From assembly GCA_016933255.1 (NCBI GenBank), contig JAFGBF010000030.1, positions 58,441 to 122,440 on the forward strand: a stretch of DNA of 64,000 bases, read 5' to 3'. The position numbers and the translations under genes are program-made. Below are positions 32,513-41,438 of the stretch, piece by piece (position 1 is the first letter of the stretch; each line of letters starts with the position of its first letter). The notes under the pieces were generated by a model, which was not told the DNA's origin, searched no databases, and saw only the letters and a program-made list of their open reading frames with translations. This DNA comes from Candidatus Krumholzibacteriota bacterium. Lineage in GTDB: Bacteria > Krumholzibacteriota > Krumholzibacteriia > Krumholzibacteriales > Krumholzibacteriaceae.

Positions 32513-33532
32513 TCAATATGAAGACCCGGTCCCTTCCAGCAATTTCTTGAATTCGGCTTCCATCCTGCCGCATAACCTTTCCCAGGAATAAGTCTCGATC
32601 ATCTTTCTCGCGTTTTTGCCGAGTTTTATTCTCAGGCCGGCATCCCTGCAAAGTCTCTCCACTTCTCTTCTGATGCAGCGTGGACTTCGAAAGGGTATGA
32701 CTATCGCTGATTCGCCGTCGATTGCAAAATCGGAGGTACCGCTTCCTGTAGTTATGACCGGAAGTCCGCTTGCAGCAGCTTCAGCAGCTGTATTGCTCCA
32801 TCCGGCCCGGTGCTCCGCCGAGACGAATATATCCGCACCCCTGTAGACTGAAGCCAGGGCATCCTGAGATATATTCGAGTAAAACCTGAACGGAAGCCCT
32901 GGATCAAACCGGATCCTGGCGTCGCTGCTCCCTTCGACACTGCTGTCAAAAAGATGCAGTTCGACATTGTACCCTTTCTTATAGAGTTCCCCTGCTGCTT
33001 TGACTACAAACCGCGTTCCCTTTCTCGGCCTTGAAAATCTCCCGTAGCAGAGCAGATTAAGTTTTCCCTCCCCGGGACCGCATTTCAATTCAGGATCTTC
33101 GGCCTCTCCGGGATTGAAAAGTACGGGATCGACCCCCCCTATGCCGTCAAGAGGTTCAAGTGCATATCGTTTTCTTAGATGCCGTCTCAAGCCCGACGAG
33201 TTGACCATTATATGAAGATCTTTTTCGCAGACGATCCTGCCTTCTTCTTTGAGATCCTCTATCTGCAGATAAAATATTTTTACTTTTGCTTTCAAGCTGC
33301 GGATCAAATCAGTAAATTCAGGAGTACCTGTGATCAGAATATCAAAATCAGATTCGCGCAGCGCATCGATCGGCTTTACTTCACCCGCGAATCTCATCCA
33401 GGAAGGTTCAGCGCCTTCAGGAGTATAAATCGTGAATCTGTGCCCGCGCGTGTTGAAGATATTGCCTATCTCGATATATCTTCTTACGCCGCCAAAGACC
33501 ATCAGATGTGGAAGGACCGCTCCAATATTCAT
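32513..33532 (-). CDS. Family 4-type glycosyltransferase
   Basis: A 339-aa GT-B glycosyltransferase. It begins MNIGAVLPHLMVFGGVRRY and has LNLLCYGRFSRPRKGTRFVV, ADIFVSAEHRAGWSNTAAEA and ASGLPVITTGSGTSDF, where the usual EG(F)-x7-E acidic pair appears as AGWSNTAAEA. It lies between msbA and rfaE2, so it probably acts on LPS core or O-chain. Flanking gaps (32451-32512 and 33533-33599) hold only a short CTGCCG/CGGCAG hairpin and nothing convincing. Confidence 0.83.
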   Translation of the reverse strand: MNIGAVLPHLMVFGGVRRYIEIGNIFNTRGHRFTIYTPEGAEPSWMRFAGEVKPIDALRESDFDILITGTPEFTDLIRSLKAKVKIFYLQIEDLKEEGRIVCEKDLHIMVNSSGLRRHLRKRYALEPLDGIGGVDPVLFNPGEAEDPELKCGPGEGKLNLLCYGRFSRPRKGTRFVVKAAGELYKKGYNVELHLFDSSVEGSSDARIRFDPGLPFRFYSNISQDALASVYRGADIFVSAEHRAGWSNTAAEAAASGLPVITTGSGTSDFAIDGESAIVIPFRSPRCIRREVERLCRDAGLRIKLGKNARKMIETYSWERLCGRMEAEFKKLLEGTGSSY

Positions 33533-33599
33533 TTCATAACTTCCCGCATGGCATATACGATTCAGGGATCAGATCCATTATCAACCGCCTCGTTACAGG

Positions 33600-35465
33600 T
33601 CATGACGACAGGCCTGACTGGATGCCATAGAATTTTTTGTAGATACCATCTTCATTTATAAGCTTATCGTGTATTCCGCTCTGGCGGATCTTCCCGTCCT
33701 TGATCACTGCTATGAGATCCGCCTTCCTTATAGTCGATACCCTGTGCCCGATTACCAGAGTCGTCCTTCCCTCGACAAGCCTGTCGATCGCCTCCCTCAC
33801 GAGCTGCTCGCTTTCGACATCCAGCGCGCTTGTGGCCTCATCGAGAATAAGTATCTTCGGATCCTTCAGAAGAGCTCTCGCGATAGCCAGCCTCTGGCGC
33901 TCACCCCCGGAAAGCTGCGCTCCCCTGTCTCCCACTATCGTATCGTAACCGTTCGGCATGGCAGAAATAAAGCCGTGCGCATTTGCAGCTTTCGAGGCTT
34001 CCACGACTTTTTCCATCCCTGCCGCACTGTCGCCGTATGTAATATTATTGAATATCGTGTCATTGAAAAGGATCGTCTCCTGCGTCACTACCCCAATCAA
34101 AGACCGCAATGAGTTCAGGTCGAACGAGGAAATATCATTTCCGTCGATCATTATCCTTCCCGATGATGGTATATAGAAACGGGGAAGAAGATCGGCAACG
34201 GTACTCTTCCCCGCCCCGCTCGGGCCGGCCAGCGCTACCATCTCCCCTTTCCTGATCTTCAGATCGATGCCGCTCAGCACCTCGACCCCTTTTTCATAAG
34301 AAAAAGAAACATTCTCATAGACGATTTCCCTCTCGATGCCGGTTATCTCAGCCCCCGGGGGGTTTTCATCCTCTCCCGGCATATCGAGCAACTCGAATAC
34401 ACGTTCTCCCGATGCGAGCCCTACCTGGACAACATTATTCAGCCTGCTGAGATTCTTCACCGGACCTGCGACCCATAACATCGCTACGATGAACATCATA
34501 AGATCTGCCGGACTGATACTGCCTCCGATCACAAGCTTTCCGCCGTACCACAGGATAACTACCGACGCGACGAGAGCCAGCATCTCGCTGCCTGGCGAGG
34601 CAAGCTCGGCAAACCTTCTCATCCTGAGGTATTCTTTCAGATATTTCATGCTGAAAAGATCGAACTTTATTTTTTCAGATCTTTCCATCCTGAAAGCTTT
34701 AACCACCCTTACTCCAAAGACGGTCTCCTGAATGACAGATGTCATATCGGCCATCCTCTCCTGGGCCATCCTTGAACTTTTTCTCAGTTTACCGCTTATG
34801 ACTGAGATCAGAAAGACATTGAGAGGAAGTATGATAACGGTCAGGAGTGACAGTTTCCAGGAAGTATAGAAGATGATGACCGCAGCTATGACAGTCATAA
34901 GACTGTTTCTTATAAGGCTCGCAAGGCTCCCCACGATCGTGCCCCTGAGGTTCGTGACATCATTGGTGATCCTCGAGATAAGATGTCCGGACTTTTCCCT
35001 GTCGAAAAAGGAGAGGGGAAGCATCTGTATCCTGCTGTAAAGTTCAGTCCGTATTTTATGCAGGATCGTCTGCTCGAGATATATGGTCAGATAGGTGCTC
35101 AGGTACCCGAACACGTTTTTTATTATCATCAGAATAAAAAAGAGAACGCAGAATCTTGCCAGATTCTCGACCGGTGTCCCCCTGTATATCAGTTCCCTGA
35201 ACCGGGACTTGACACCCTCTATCCTGTCTTCGACCTCTTTCGGAACGACTGAGAGGCCTTCCTCTGATCCCCCCCGTTCTTCAGATACGGCTACAGCCTG
35301 CTCGGAAAAAAGGATATGCAGAAAAGGAGGAATAAGCGTCAGCGAGACTCCGCTCAGAACAGCAAAGACCGATGTACAGAGAAAGAGCAGAAGCAGTCTG
35401 CGCCAGAAAGGCTTGAGATAAGATAAAAGCCTGAAATAGAGTCTCCCGCTGCCCCGTTCTCGCAC
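33600..35465 (-). CDS. msbA: MsbA-type lipid A/LPS ABC exporter
   Basis: A 621-aa fused permease-ATPase that flips lipid A-core across the inner membrane. Six TM helices occupy about residues 20-330; the nucleotide-binding domain has Walker A GPSGAGKSTV, signature LSGGERQRLAIARALL, Walker B ILILDEATSALD and H-loop VIGHRVS. The first periplasmic loop (about 55-103) is unusually long and charged (SEERGGSEEGLSVVPKEVED and following), about 40 residues more than typical MsbA. Its setting among LPS genes supports the assignment over a drug exporter. Confidence 0.87.
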   Translation of the reverse strand: MRERGSGRLYFRLLSYLKPFWRRLLLLFLCTSVFAVLSGVSLTLIPPFLHILFSEQAVAVSEERGGSEEGLSVVPKEVEDRIEGVKSRFRELIYRGTPVENLARFCVLFFILMIIKNVFGYLSTYLTIYLEQTILHKIRTELYSRIQMLPLSFFDREKSGHLISRITNDVTNLRGTIVGSLASLIRNSLMTVIAAVIIFYTSWKLSLLTVIILPLNVFLISVISGKLRKSSRMAQERMADMTSVIQETVFGVRVVKAFRMERSEKIKFDLFSMKYLKEYLRMRRFAELASPGSEMLALVASVVILWYGGKLVIGGSISPADLMMFIVAMLWVAGPVKNLSRLNNVVQVGLASGERVFELLDMPGEDENPPGAEITGIEREIVYENVSFSYEKGVEVLSGIDLKIRKGEMVALAGPSGAGKSTVADLLPRFYIPSSGRIMIDGNDISSFDLNSLRSLIGVVTQETILFNDTIFNNITYGDSAAGMEKVVEASKAANAHGFISAMPNGYDTIVGDRGAQLSGGERQRLAIARALLKDPKILILDEATSALDVESEQLVREAIDRLVEGRTTLVIGHRVSTIRKADLIAVIKDGKIRQSGIHDKLINEDGIYKKFYGIQSGLSS

Positions 35466-35492
35466 CCCTTGCCCGCCTTCCAGTGAAAAAGC

Positions 35493-36587
35493 TCAGTCCG
35501 AAATATTTTTATTTATAACGAGGACCTCTTCCACTTTTGAAAAGAAACTCTTCAGCGACAGTTTCTCTCCTTTCACGCCTTTGAAGACCCTTACGTTCGA
35601 AGCTTCTTCGGGAACCCATTTCTTTTTATCATATTTCGTGAATACCGCAAGAGTGGGCACATTCATGGCTGCCGCAAAATGAAAGAGATCTGTATTTCCC
35701 GTCAGAAACAGATCGCATTGTGAAAGCAGAGCAAGAGTCTCGCTTCTGCTGGAAGGGATCAGGTCTATAAATTCACCTTTCAGTTCGGTCGAGAGACTTT
35801 CTGCCAACTTATTTTCAACTGGATTCATCAAGACAAGAAATTTCACCTTCAGCCGGCCGGCGAGACTATTGGCGAGATACACCATTATCTCCGGAATGAC
35901 GTTGTGCCTTGTCTTACTCTTTCCCGGATCTATACCTAACGTCATGACACCTTTTTCAGGTTTTCTGAAATGGATCAGCTGGCGGGCATGGGCAATATCC
36001 GCATCGGGAAGCGTGATTAATCTGTCGCAACCTCTGACCCCCAGCCCCATTGCTTCGAGAAGGCGGACAATACTGTTGCCGACATAGGAATCCTCTGACC
36101 CCCTTACTTCACAATTGATAAAAGGGAATGCCATCGGGTGGGTAAAACCTATCCTGATCTTCGCTCCGGAAAGGAAAGCAAGGAGATACCTCTCAAGGGA
36201 CATCTGGGGGCTGATAAGGATGGCGGTATCCACCCCCTGCCCCTTCAATTTTCTCGAAAGGGCCATATAGTCAGTCTTGAACAGCTTCATCTGTTTCTTG
36301 TCATAAGAGATTATATTGTGCAGCTTCATGATGCTCTTGGCCACTCCGGCATGATTTTTTTCCACAAGCATCGACAGTTTGATATCCGGATAATTAGCCC
36401 TGAACCAATTTACTATCGGAGCGGCAAAAAGAACATCTGTCAGATCCCCTGAATCGAGGAAGAGTATCCTGTTGGAATTGATCAGGTCGTCAGGGAGAGC
36501 AAACGGACCAGTCTTCCGCATTTTTTTCAAAAAGACCGAGATAGCCTTTGACATCAACAGCTTCTCATTATTCTTCTCGTATGTCAC
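35493..36587 (-). CDS. Glycosyltransferase family 9 (heptosyltransferase-like)
   Basis: A 364-aa GT9-type protein: RILFLDSGDLTDVLFAAPIVNWF at the N-terminus, GVMTLGIDPGKSKTRHNVIPE and the donor motif LFLTGNTDLFHFAAAMNVPTL with VFTKYDKKKWVP. It diverges more than the pair at 29862-31972 and lacks their Cys-rich tail. The start is GTG overlapping the lon stop by 4 bp (GTGA), so it is translationally coupled to lon. Confidence 0.8.
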   Translation of the reverse strand: MTYEKNNEKLLMSKAISVFLKKMRKTGPFALPDDLINSNRILFLDSGDLTDVLFAAPIVNWFRANYPDIKLSMLVEKNHAGVAKSIMKLHNIISYDKKQMKLFKTDYMALSRKLKGQGVDTAILISPQMSLERYLLAFLSGAKIRIGFTHPMAFPFINCEVRGSEDSYVGNSIVRLLEAMGLGVRGCDRLITLPDADIAHARQLIHFRKPEKGVMTLGIDPGKSKTRHNVIPEIMVYLANSLAGRLKVKFLVLMNPVENKLAESLSTELKGEFIDLIPSSRSETLALLSQCDLFLTGNTDLFHFAAAMNVPTLAVFTKYDKKKWVPEEASNVRVFKGVKGEKLSLKSFFSKVEEVLVINKNISD

Positions 36588-38956
36588 CTTGCTCCCTTTT
36601 GTTTCGAAAGATTCCGCGGCTGCTGTCCGATAGCTATAGCTATACCCTCGGTCAGCCTGTCAATCAGATCAAAAGATATATCGTTTCTTATCTTTTCAGG
36701 AATATCCTCGAGGTCTTTTCTGTTTGATGATGGAAGAATGATCCTTTTAATTCCAGCCCTGTGAGCGGCGATGACCTTGTCTTTTATTCCACCGACCGCG
36801 AGGACCTTGCCGGTAAGTGTTATCTCTCCGGTCATGGCAATATCATTCCGGACTTTCAGACCCGTCGCAAGAGAAGCAAGAGCAGTCGCTATAGCAACTC
36901 CTGCGCTCGGTCCATCTTTCGGTACCGCTCCTGAAGGAATATGAAGATGAATGTCATGCCTTTCAAAAAATTTCTCATCCTTCATCTCTTCCCAGCAGAA
37001 GGATCTTACGAAGCTCAACGCAGCCTCTGCGGATTCCTTCATGACATCTCCGAGCTGGCCGGTAAGCTTTACCTTTCCATCACCGTTCATGGCCAGGGCT
37101 TCGATAAACAGTATCACTCCTCCGGTCGCGGTCTTTGCCATCCCGGTGGAAACACCGACCTCTGCCGCAGGAAGGGAATCCTGGCCCGCGTAATCTTTTC
37201 CTCCAAGATAATTTTTCAGGTTTCTCGGAGACACCTTGTACGGTCCCCTCTTGCCCTCGACCAGTTTGCGCGCGACTTTTCGGGCTATATTTCCGATCTT
37301 CCGCTGAAGTTCCCGGACTCCCGCTTCCCTCGTATACCTTTCAATTATATCTCTTATCGCATCATCAGTTATTTCGAGTTTCCCTTCCTTAATACCGTTT
37401 TCCTCGAACTGCCCCGGCAGAAGGAATCTTTTTGCGATCTCGATCTTTTCGTTAGTTATATACCCGGGGATCTCGATCACCTCCATCCGGTCCATCAGGG
37501 CAGGCGGAATCGTCTCAAGCAGATTTGCAGTAGTGATAAAAAGCACCTTCGAGAGATCAAAAGAAATATTCAGATAATTATCTACAAATGATCTGTTCTG
37601 TTCAGGGTCGAGGACTTCAAGAAGCGCCGAGGAGGGATCCCCCCTGAAATCACTTCCCAGCTTATCGATCTCATCAAGCATGAATACGGGGTTATTGCAG
37701 CCTGCCGTGTTAAGACCCTGTATTATCCTCCCTGGCATCGCCCCGATATATGTCCTCCTGTGTCCTCTTATCTCGGCTTCATCCTTTACTCCCCCGAGAG
37801 ACATCCTTACAAAATTTCTGCCTGTCGCCGATGCGATACTCATCCCAAGCGAGGTCTTGCCTACCCCGGGAGGGCCGGTAAAGCATATTATCGATCCTTT
37901 AGCCCCCTTTTTAAGTTTCCTCACTGCCAGAAACTCGAGTATCCTCTCTTTCGGCTCATCGAGATCATAGTGGTCCCTGTCGAGGACGGATTTGGCCTGC
38001 TTGATATCGATATGATCATCTGTCGACTCTTCCCAGGGAATCTCTATCAGCCACTCGAGATATCTTCTGGAAACTGAATACTCTGAAGAACTCGAGTTCA
38101 TGCGGCAGATCCTGTTCCATTCCTTGATAGAGGCTTCCCTCGCGTGGTCAGGCATAGCCTTGCCGTCTATCTGATCCTTAAGTTCGTCGAGTTCCACGGC
38201 AAGATCCGCGTCGCCGAGTTCTTTTTGGATGACCCTTATCTGCTGCCTGAGGTAGTATTCTCTCTGTTCCCTATCCATCTCGATATTGACATCAGCCCGG
38301 ATCTTTTCACCTATTCTTGCAATCTCGACCTCTCTGTTTATCTTTTCGAATATATATTCGAGACGGGCGGCAGAGTCGGAAAGTTCCAGAGCCTTCTGTT
38401 TCTCTCCGATGTCCATATCAATATTCGCCGCCAGAAGGTCGCCCAGCCTTCCCGGGTCCTTTATTCCGGGAATGACATTTCTAAGGTCTTCCGGGTAGCT
38501 TTCAGAATGATCCATCAATCGAAAAAAGGCGTTGCTGACATTGACCATGATCGCCTTCACCTTCTGGTCGACTTCTGTCTCCTCTTCAATGACCCGGATC
38601 CTGGCGCGCATAAAAGGAATATCATCTGTGAAATTGATGATCTCTATCCTGGAAAGACCCTGGCCGATGATCCGGATATGGCCGTCGGGGAAAGAGGCCA
38701 TCTTCTGGATCTGCATCGCGCATCCGGTATAGTAGAGATCAAGGGGGCCCGGGATATTCGTATTGCGATCGATCTGGGTAAATACCCCGACGATCTTGTT
38801 TCCCTGCAGAGATTCATCGATAAGACGGATAAGTTTTTCATCACTGATTATCAAAGGCACAAGCATATACGGGAAAACAACACCGTCATTTATCGGGATT
38901 ACGGGGAGTTCCTCTATCTGTTTCGTGATATCCAGGACCGGTATTTTCTCTGACAC
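36584..38956 (-). CDS. lon: ATP-dependent protease Lon
   Basis: A 790-aa cytoplasmic serine protease. The N-terminal LON substrate domain (LPVIPINDGVVFPYMLVPL) is followed by an AAA+ module with Walker A FTGPPGVGKTSLG and Walker B NPVFMLDEIDKLG, then the protease domain with catalytic Ser in PKDGPSAGVAIAT and Lys in GGIKDKVIAAHRAG. Length is normal for bacterial Lon. The start is GTG with a weak AGG Shine-Dalgarno. It has its own promoter (39008-39037) and is coupled to a GT9 gene, which ties it to the LPS run. Confidence 0.95.
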   Translation of the reverse strand: MSEKIPVLDITKQIEELPVIPINDGVVFPYMLVPLIISDEKLIRLIDESLQGNKIVGVFTQIDRNTNIPGPLDLYYTGCAMQIQKMASFPDGHIRIIGQGLSRIEIINFTDDIPFMRARIRVIEEETEVDQKVKAIMVNVSNAFFRLMDHSESYPEDLRNVIPGIKDPGRLGDLLAANIDMDIGEKQKALELSDSAARLEYIFEKINREVEIARIGEKIRADVNIEMDREQREYYLRQQIRVIQKELGDADLAVELDELKDQIDGKAMPDHAREASIKEWNRICRMNSSSSEYSVSRRYLEWLIEIPWEESTDDHIDIKQAKSVLDRDHYDLDEPKERILEFLAVRKLKKGAKGSIICFTGPPGVGKTSLGMSIASATGRNFVRMSLGGVKDEAEIRGHRRTYIGAMPGRIIQGLNTAGCNNPVFMLDEIDKLGSDFRGDPSSALLEVLDPEQNRSFVDNYLNISFDLSKVLFITTANLLETIPPALMDRMEVIEIPGYITNEKIEIAKRFLLPGQFEENGIKEGKLEITDDAIRDIIERYTREAGVRELQRKIGNIARKVARKLVEGKRGPYKVSPRNLKNYLGGKDYAGQDSLPAAEVGVSTGMAKTATGGVILFIEALAMNGDGKVKLTGQLGDVMKESAEAALSFVRSFCWEEMKDEKFFERHDIHLHIPSGAVPKDGPSAGVAIATALASLATGLKVRNDIAMTGEITLTGKVLAVGGIKDKVIAAHRAGIKRIILPSSNRKDLEDIPEKIRNDISFDLIDRLTEGIAIAIGQQPRNLSKQKGAR

Positions 38957-39007
38957 GTAACCTGCTTTCGAAATATTCAGGGATGTTCATCCCGGTTAAC
39001 GGGTTAG

Positions 39008-39037
39008 AGAATAGAATAAGGTCAGGCTTCAAGTCAA
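39008..39037 (-). promoter_or_regulatory. Candidate promoter of lon
   Basis: On the minus strand TTGACT (39037-39032), 18-bp spacer, TATTCT (39013-39008); start near 39001, about 45 nt before the GTG. A GGGATG-TT-CATCCC hairpin (38980-38993) lies in the leader. The -35 region also contains CTTGAAG, but no sigma32-type -10 follows. Confidence 0.4.
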
Positions 39038-39062
39038 TTTCAAAAAGAGGCTTTTAACAAAG

Positions 39063-39084
39063 AAGGGGCGCCGACGAGCCCCTT
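39063..39084 (-). terminator. Intrinsic terminator after the lipoprotein gene
   Basis: On the minus strand AAGGGGC (39084-39078) and GCCCCTT (39069-39063) form a 7-bp stem with an 8-nt loop, followed by CTTTGTT. It lies 41 bp past the stop at 39126 and separates that gene from the lon promoter. Confidence 0.6.
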
Positions 39085-39125
39085 AAGATAGAAATATACG
39101 TTTTTTCCCCATGCCCCGGAAAAGG

Positions 39126-39569
39126 TCACTTTTTGCCTACCGGGTGCTTCTCTTCCGCGGGAATCCGCACCACATCGGGACTGTAGACAAAACTGCCTCC
39201 CGAAAAGCGTTTTATATCAATATCCCAGTCATCAAGAAGATTTTTGTCATCAAATGCCAGGGTATATATGTGGATCGACCTTGCACCGGCGTTCTGGACA
39301 TAATAGACCCAATATTCCTGGGATCTATCCTCTGACACCAGATATACGTTAGGCAGTCCCCAGGAAGCCATTACCTCGTTCCCTTCCATCCCGCGCACGA
39401 TCTCACCGCTTAGAATATTCTCACAGAATCTGCTATCGGGGTTCTTACCCACAAACTCTTCCCTGTCGCACAGTTCGACAAGATTCTCCCTTTCAACAGT
39501 CGAGATGCAAGAACAGCCGATGGAAAAAATCAGGGAAATCACCATTAACAGGGGAACTATCTTCTTCAT
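39126..39569 (-). CDS. Small lipoprotein, SmpA/BamE-like
   Basis: A 147-aa predicted lipoprotein: signal peptide MKKIVPLLMVISLIFSIGC with the lipobox ending at Cys19. The mature part has a BamE/SmpA-like pattern (RGMEGNEVMASWGLPNVY, then EYWVYYVQ), which in those proteins forms a small alpha-beta outer-membrane fold. Resemblance is by motif only, so a general outer-membrane lipoprotein is the safe call. It is a monocistronic unit with its own promoter, a leader hairpin (39628-39655) and a terminator. Confidence 0.7.
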   Translation of the reverse strand: MKKIVPLLMVISLIFSIGCSCISTVERENLVELCDREEFVGKNPDSRFCENILSGEIVRGMEGNEVMASWGLPNVYLVSEDRSQEYWVYYVQNAGARSIHIYTLAFDDKNLLDDWDIDIKRFSGGSFVYSPDVVRIPAEEKHPVGKK

Positions 39570-39627
39570 GCTGACCTCCAGTCATGCCGGAAATAATCTT
39601 GGTCGGCGGCTCCATCTCTCCTGCCTA

Positions 39628-39655
39628 CAAACAAACCGCAGCGGATCTGCCGCGG
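39628..39655 (-). terminator. Terminator-like hairpin within the lipoprotein leader
   Basis: On the minus strand CCGCGGC (39655-39649) pairs with GCUGCGG (39642-39636) over seven pairs (one G-U), loop AGAUCC, followed by UUUGUUUG (39635-39628). It lies inside the about 160-nt leader of the gene at 39126-39569 and could attenuate it. Confidence 0.45.
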
Positions 39656-39737
39656 CGGTATCGCACATAACCAGATTTGACATCACCGTTCTACAACACA
39701 CCTGCATCCTCCAAGGCAGACTCGCCCTTCATTGTCT

Positions 39738-39765
39738 AGTTTATTCGGTTTTTACTGATTGTCAA
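39738..39765 (-). promoter_or_regulatory. Promoter of the SmpA-like lipoprotein gene
   Basis: On the minus strand TTGACA (39765-39760), 16-bp spacer, TAAACT (39743-39738). The -35 is perfect. Start near 39731 gives a leader of about 160 nt. Confidence 0.5.
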
Positions 39766-39776
39766 CCCGTCATTTC

Positions 39777-41363
39777 TTAATTGTTGGAAATATATCTTAA
39801 CCATGGCTGATATACGCCAGTCCTGTCAGCCGGTTCAGATACATTTAAATCAGGCGCAAGAGCGTGAGAGAAAAGAAATACCCTCACTCCCGCGAATTCC
39901 CAGGACTCTGTCTGGTATGAAGCCGATGAAAGGGCGGATATCACCAGTCTGTCAGGATCGACATCCCATTCCCTGCACTGAAAATACCATATCCTGCCAT
40001 GTCCCTTGATATATTCTGATACGAGAGCGGTCGTATGCTTTTCCCCTTTATCGACAGGGATAAAGCCTACGATCTCGTTTGATCCCGAGTAATAATGCCG
40101 GAATATCGTCTCAAACCCGGGAACGAGAATCAGGTCCCCCTCGATTTCCCTGGAGGTTATCACCTCCGCACCTGACCGTATATCATCCCGCTCGTAAAGA
40201 GGATCGAAATGATAGTTCCAGACCGAGATTACCAGTATCAGCAGTACTGCCGACAGAATGATCTTTCTCCATCTGCCGCTTTCAGGGATCCCGAAAGCGG
40301 TCAGTGCTATAAAAACAGGAAATGCACTCATCAGGTACCTGACATTGAACACCTTTATATTCAGCATCGCCGCAATAGTCACGGCTCCTATCGAAACTGC
40401 CAGGATCGAAAGAAAAAGCTGCAGCAGGTGTCTTCTCGCGCTCTCGATCAGACCCCGCAGCACGGTGACTCCGAAAATGACCGATACCGTGATCAGCGGA
40501 AATCCATACCCTTTTAATAATTCGATCCCCGATGAAGCTCCGCGAAGCGTCCTTAGATCAGGCCCGAAAGAAAATCCCACAGAAAAAGCGTAAAGGATAT
40601 ATGGATACGACCACCTGTTCAGAGTCAGCTTGCCTCTGAGTTTTGAAGCCTCGGGAAGACCGGATATATCGACCACATTGATCTGCCTGAGAAAATATAT
40701 CTCTCTGTATATCCAGGGTGAGACGAAGATAAATACAATAAGAGCAGCTAACGAACCGAACCTAAGGTATTCACCTTTCACCTTTCCAGTAACAAGCATA
40801 TATACGAGTATCCCTGCGCAGAGAAAAATCGCCATAAAGTGGGAAAGACAGGCGAGCCCGAGTGTTGCCCCAAGAACGACAGCGCTTTTTCTCCCGGGCT
40901 TTTCGGTAAACCGGCTGAACGCGATCATCGATAGAATCAGAAACATCGTAAGCAGGGAATAGAACCTCAACTCCTGTGAATAGTATATATGAAATGGATT
41001 AAGGGCCAGGATCAAGGCGCCGGCAAGTGCAGCGGATTCCGATCCGATCATCCGGATCCATCGGTATATGAAAAATACTGAAAGCACTCCGGCAACGGCA
41101 CTCGGGGCCCTCAACCATGATTCAGAAGTACTGGCAAGACTCCAGAAATGCATGATCAGCGAATAAAGGGGCCCGTGCATGTCCCAAAGAAGTTTCTTCC
41201 AGTATGTGACAGGGGCCGGAGGAGAGGAGTATGAGCCGATAGTCATCATCTCATCTACCCAGAATGACTGGTGGCCCAACCTGAAAAAACGCAGAATGAA
41301 CGCAACAATGATTATTGCCGCCAGAATCGTCCATTTTCGTTTTTCTTCGGATCGATCGCTCAT
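39777..41363 (-). CDS. GT39-type (PMT/ArnT-like) membrane glycosyltransferase
   Basis: A 528-aa GT-C protein with about 10-12 TM helices in the first 350 residues. The first loop carries the catalytic-type acidic pair in HQSFWVDEMMTIG, followed by DMHGPLYSLIMHFW and LNPFHIYYSQELRFYSLL, the hallmarks of the GT39/ArnT/PMT family that uses polyprenyl-phosphate sugars in the periplasm. A soluble C-terminal part follows. It lies 75 bp downstream of the zinc-ribbon gene on the same strand. Its acceptor (lipid A, protein or glycan) is unknown. Confidence 0.85.
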   Translation of the reverse strand: MSDRSEEKRKWTILAAIIIVAFILRFFRLGHQSFWVDEMMTIGSYSSPPAPVTYWKKLLWDMHGPLYSLIMHFWSLASTSESWLRAPSAVAGVLSVFFIYRWIRMIGSESAALAGALILALNPFHIYYSQELRFYSLLTMFLILSMIAFSRFTEKPGRKSAVVLGATLGLACLSHFMAIFLCAGILVYMLVTGKVKGEYLRFGSLAALIVFIFVSPWIYREIYFLRQINVVDISGLPEASKLRGKLTLNRWSYPYILYAFSVGFSFGPDLRTLRGASSGIELLKGYGFPLITVSVIFGVTVLRGLIESARRHLLQLFLSILAVSIGAVTIAAMLNIKVFNVRYLMSAFPVFIALTAFGIPESGRWRKIILSAVLLILVISVWNYHFDPLYERDDIRSGAEVITSREIEGDLILVPGFETIFRHYYSGSNEIVGFIPVDKGEKHTTALVSEYIKGHGRIWYFQCREWDVDPDRLVISALSSASYQTESWEFAGVRVFLFSHALAPDLNVSEPADRTGVYQPWLRYISNN

Positions 41364-41438
41364 GCCATCTTTATACCTTATGCAGATCTGATTTTCCAGT
41401 TGAAAAAGAGGGGGGAAAAAACGAAGAAGAATACGGTA

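Noticed and set aside
39001..39037. Sigma32 heat-shock promoter for lon
   Set aside because: CTTGAAG resembles a -35 element, but no CCCCAT-type -10 lies at the right distance; a sigma70-type reading fits better.
39691..39732. Thirteen-codon leader peptide (MKGESALEDAGVL) in the lipoprotein leader
   Set aside because: No ribosome site, start coincides with the predicted transcription start, and no run of a regulatory amino acid is present.
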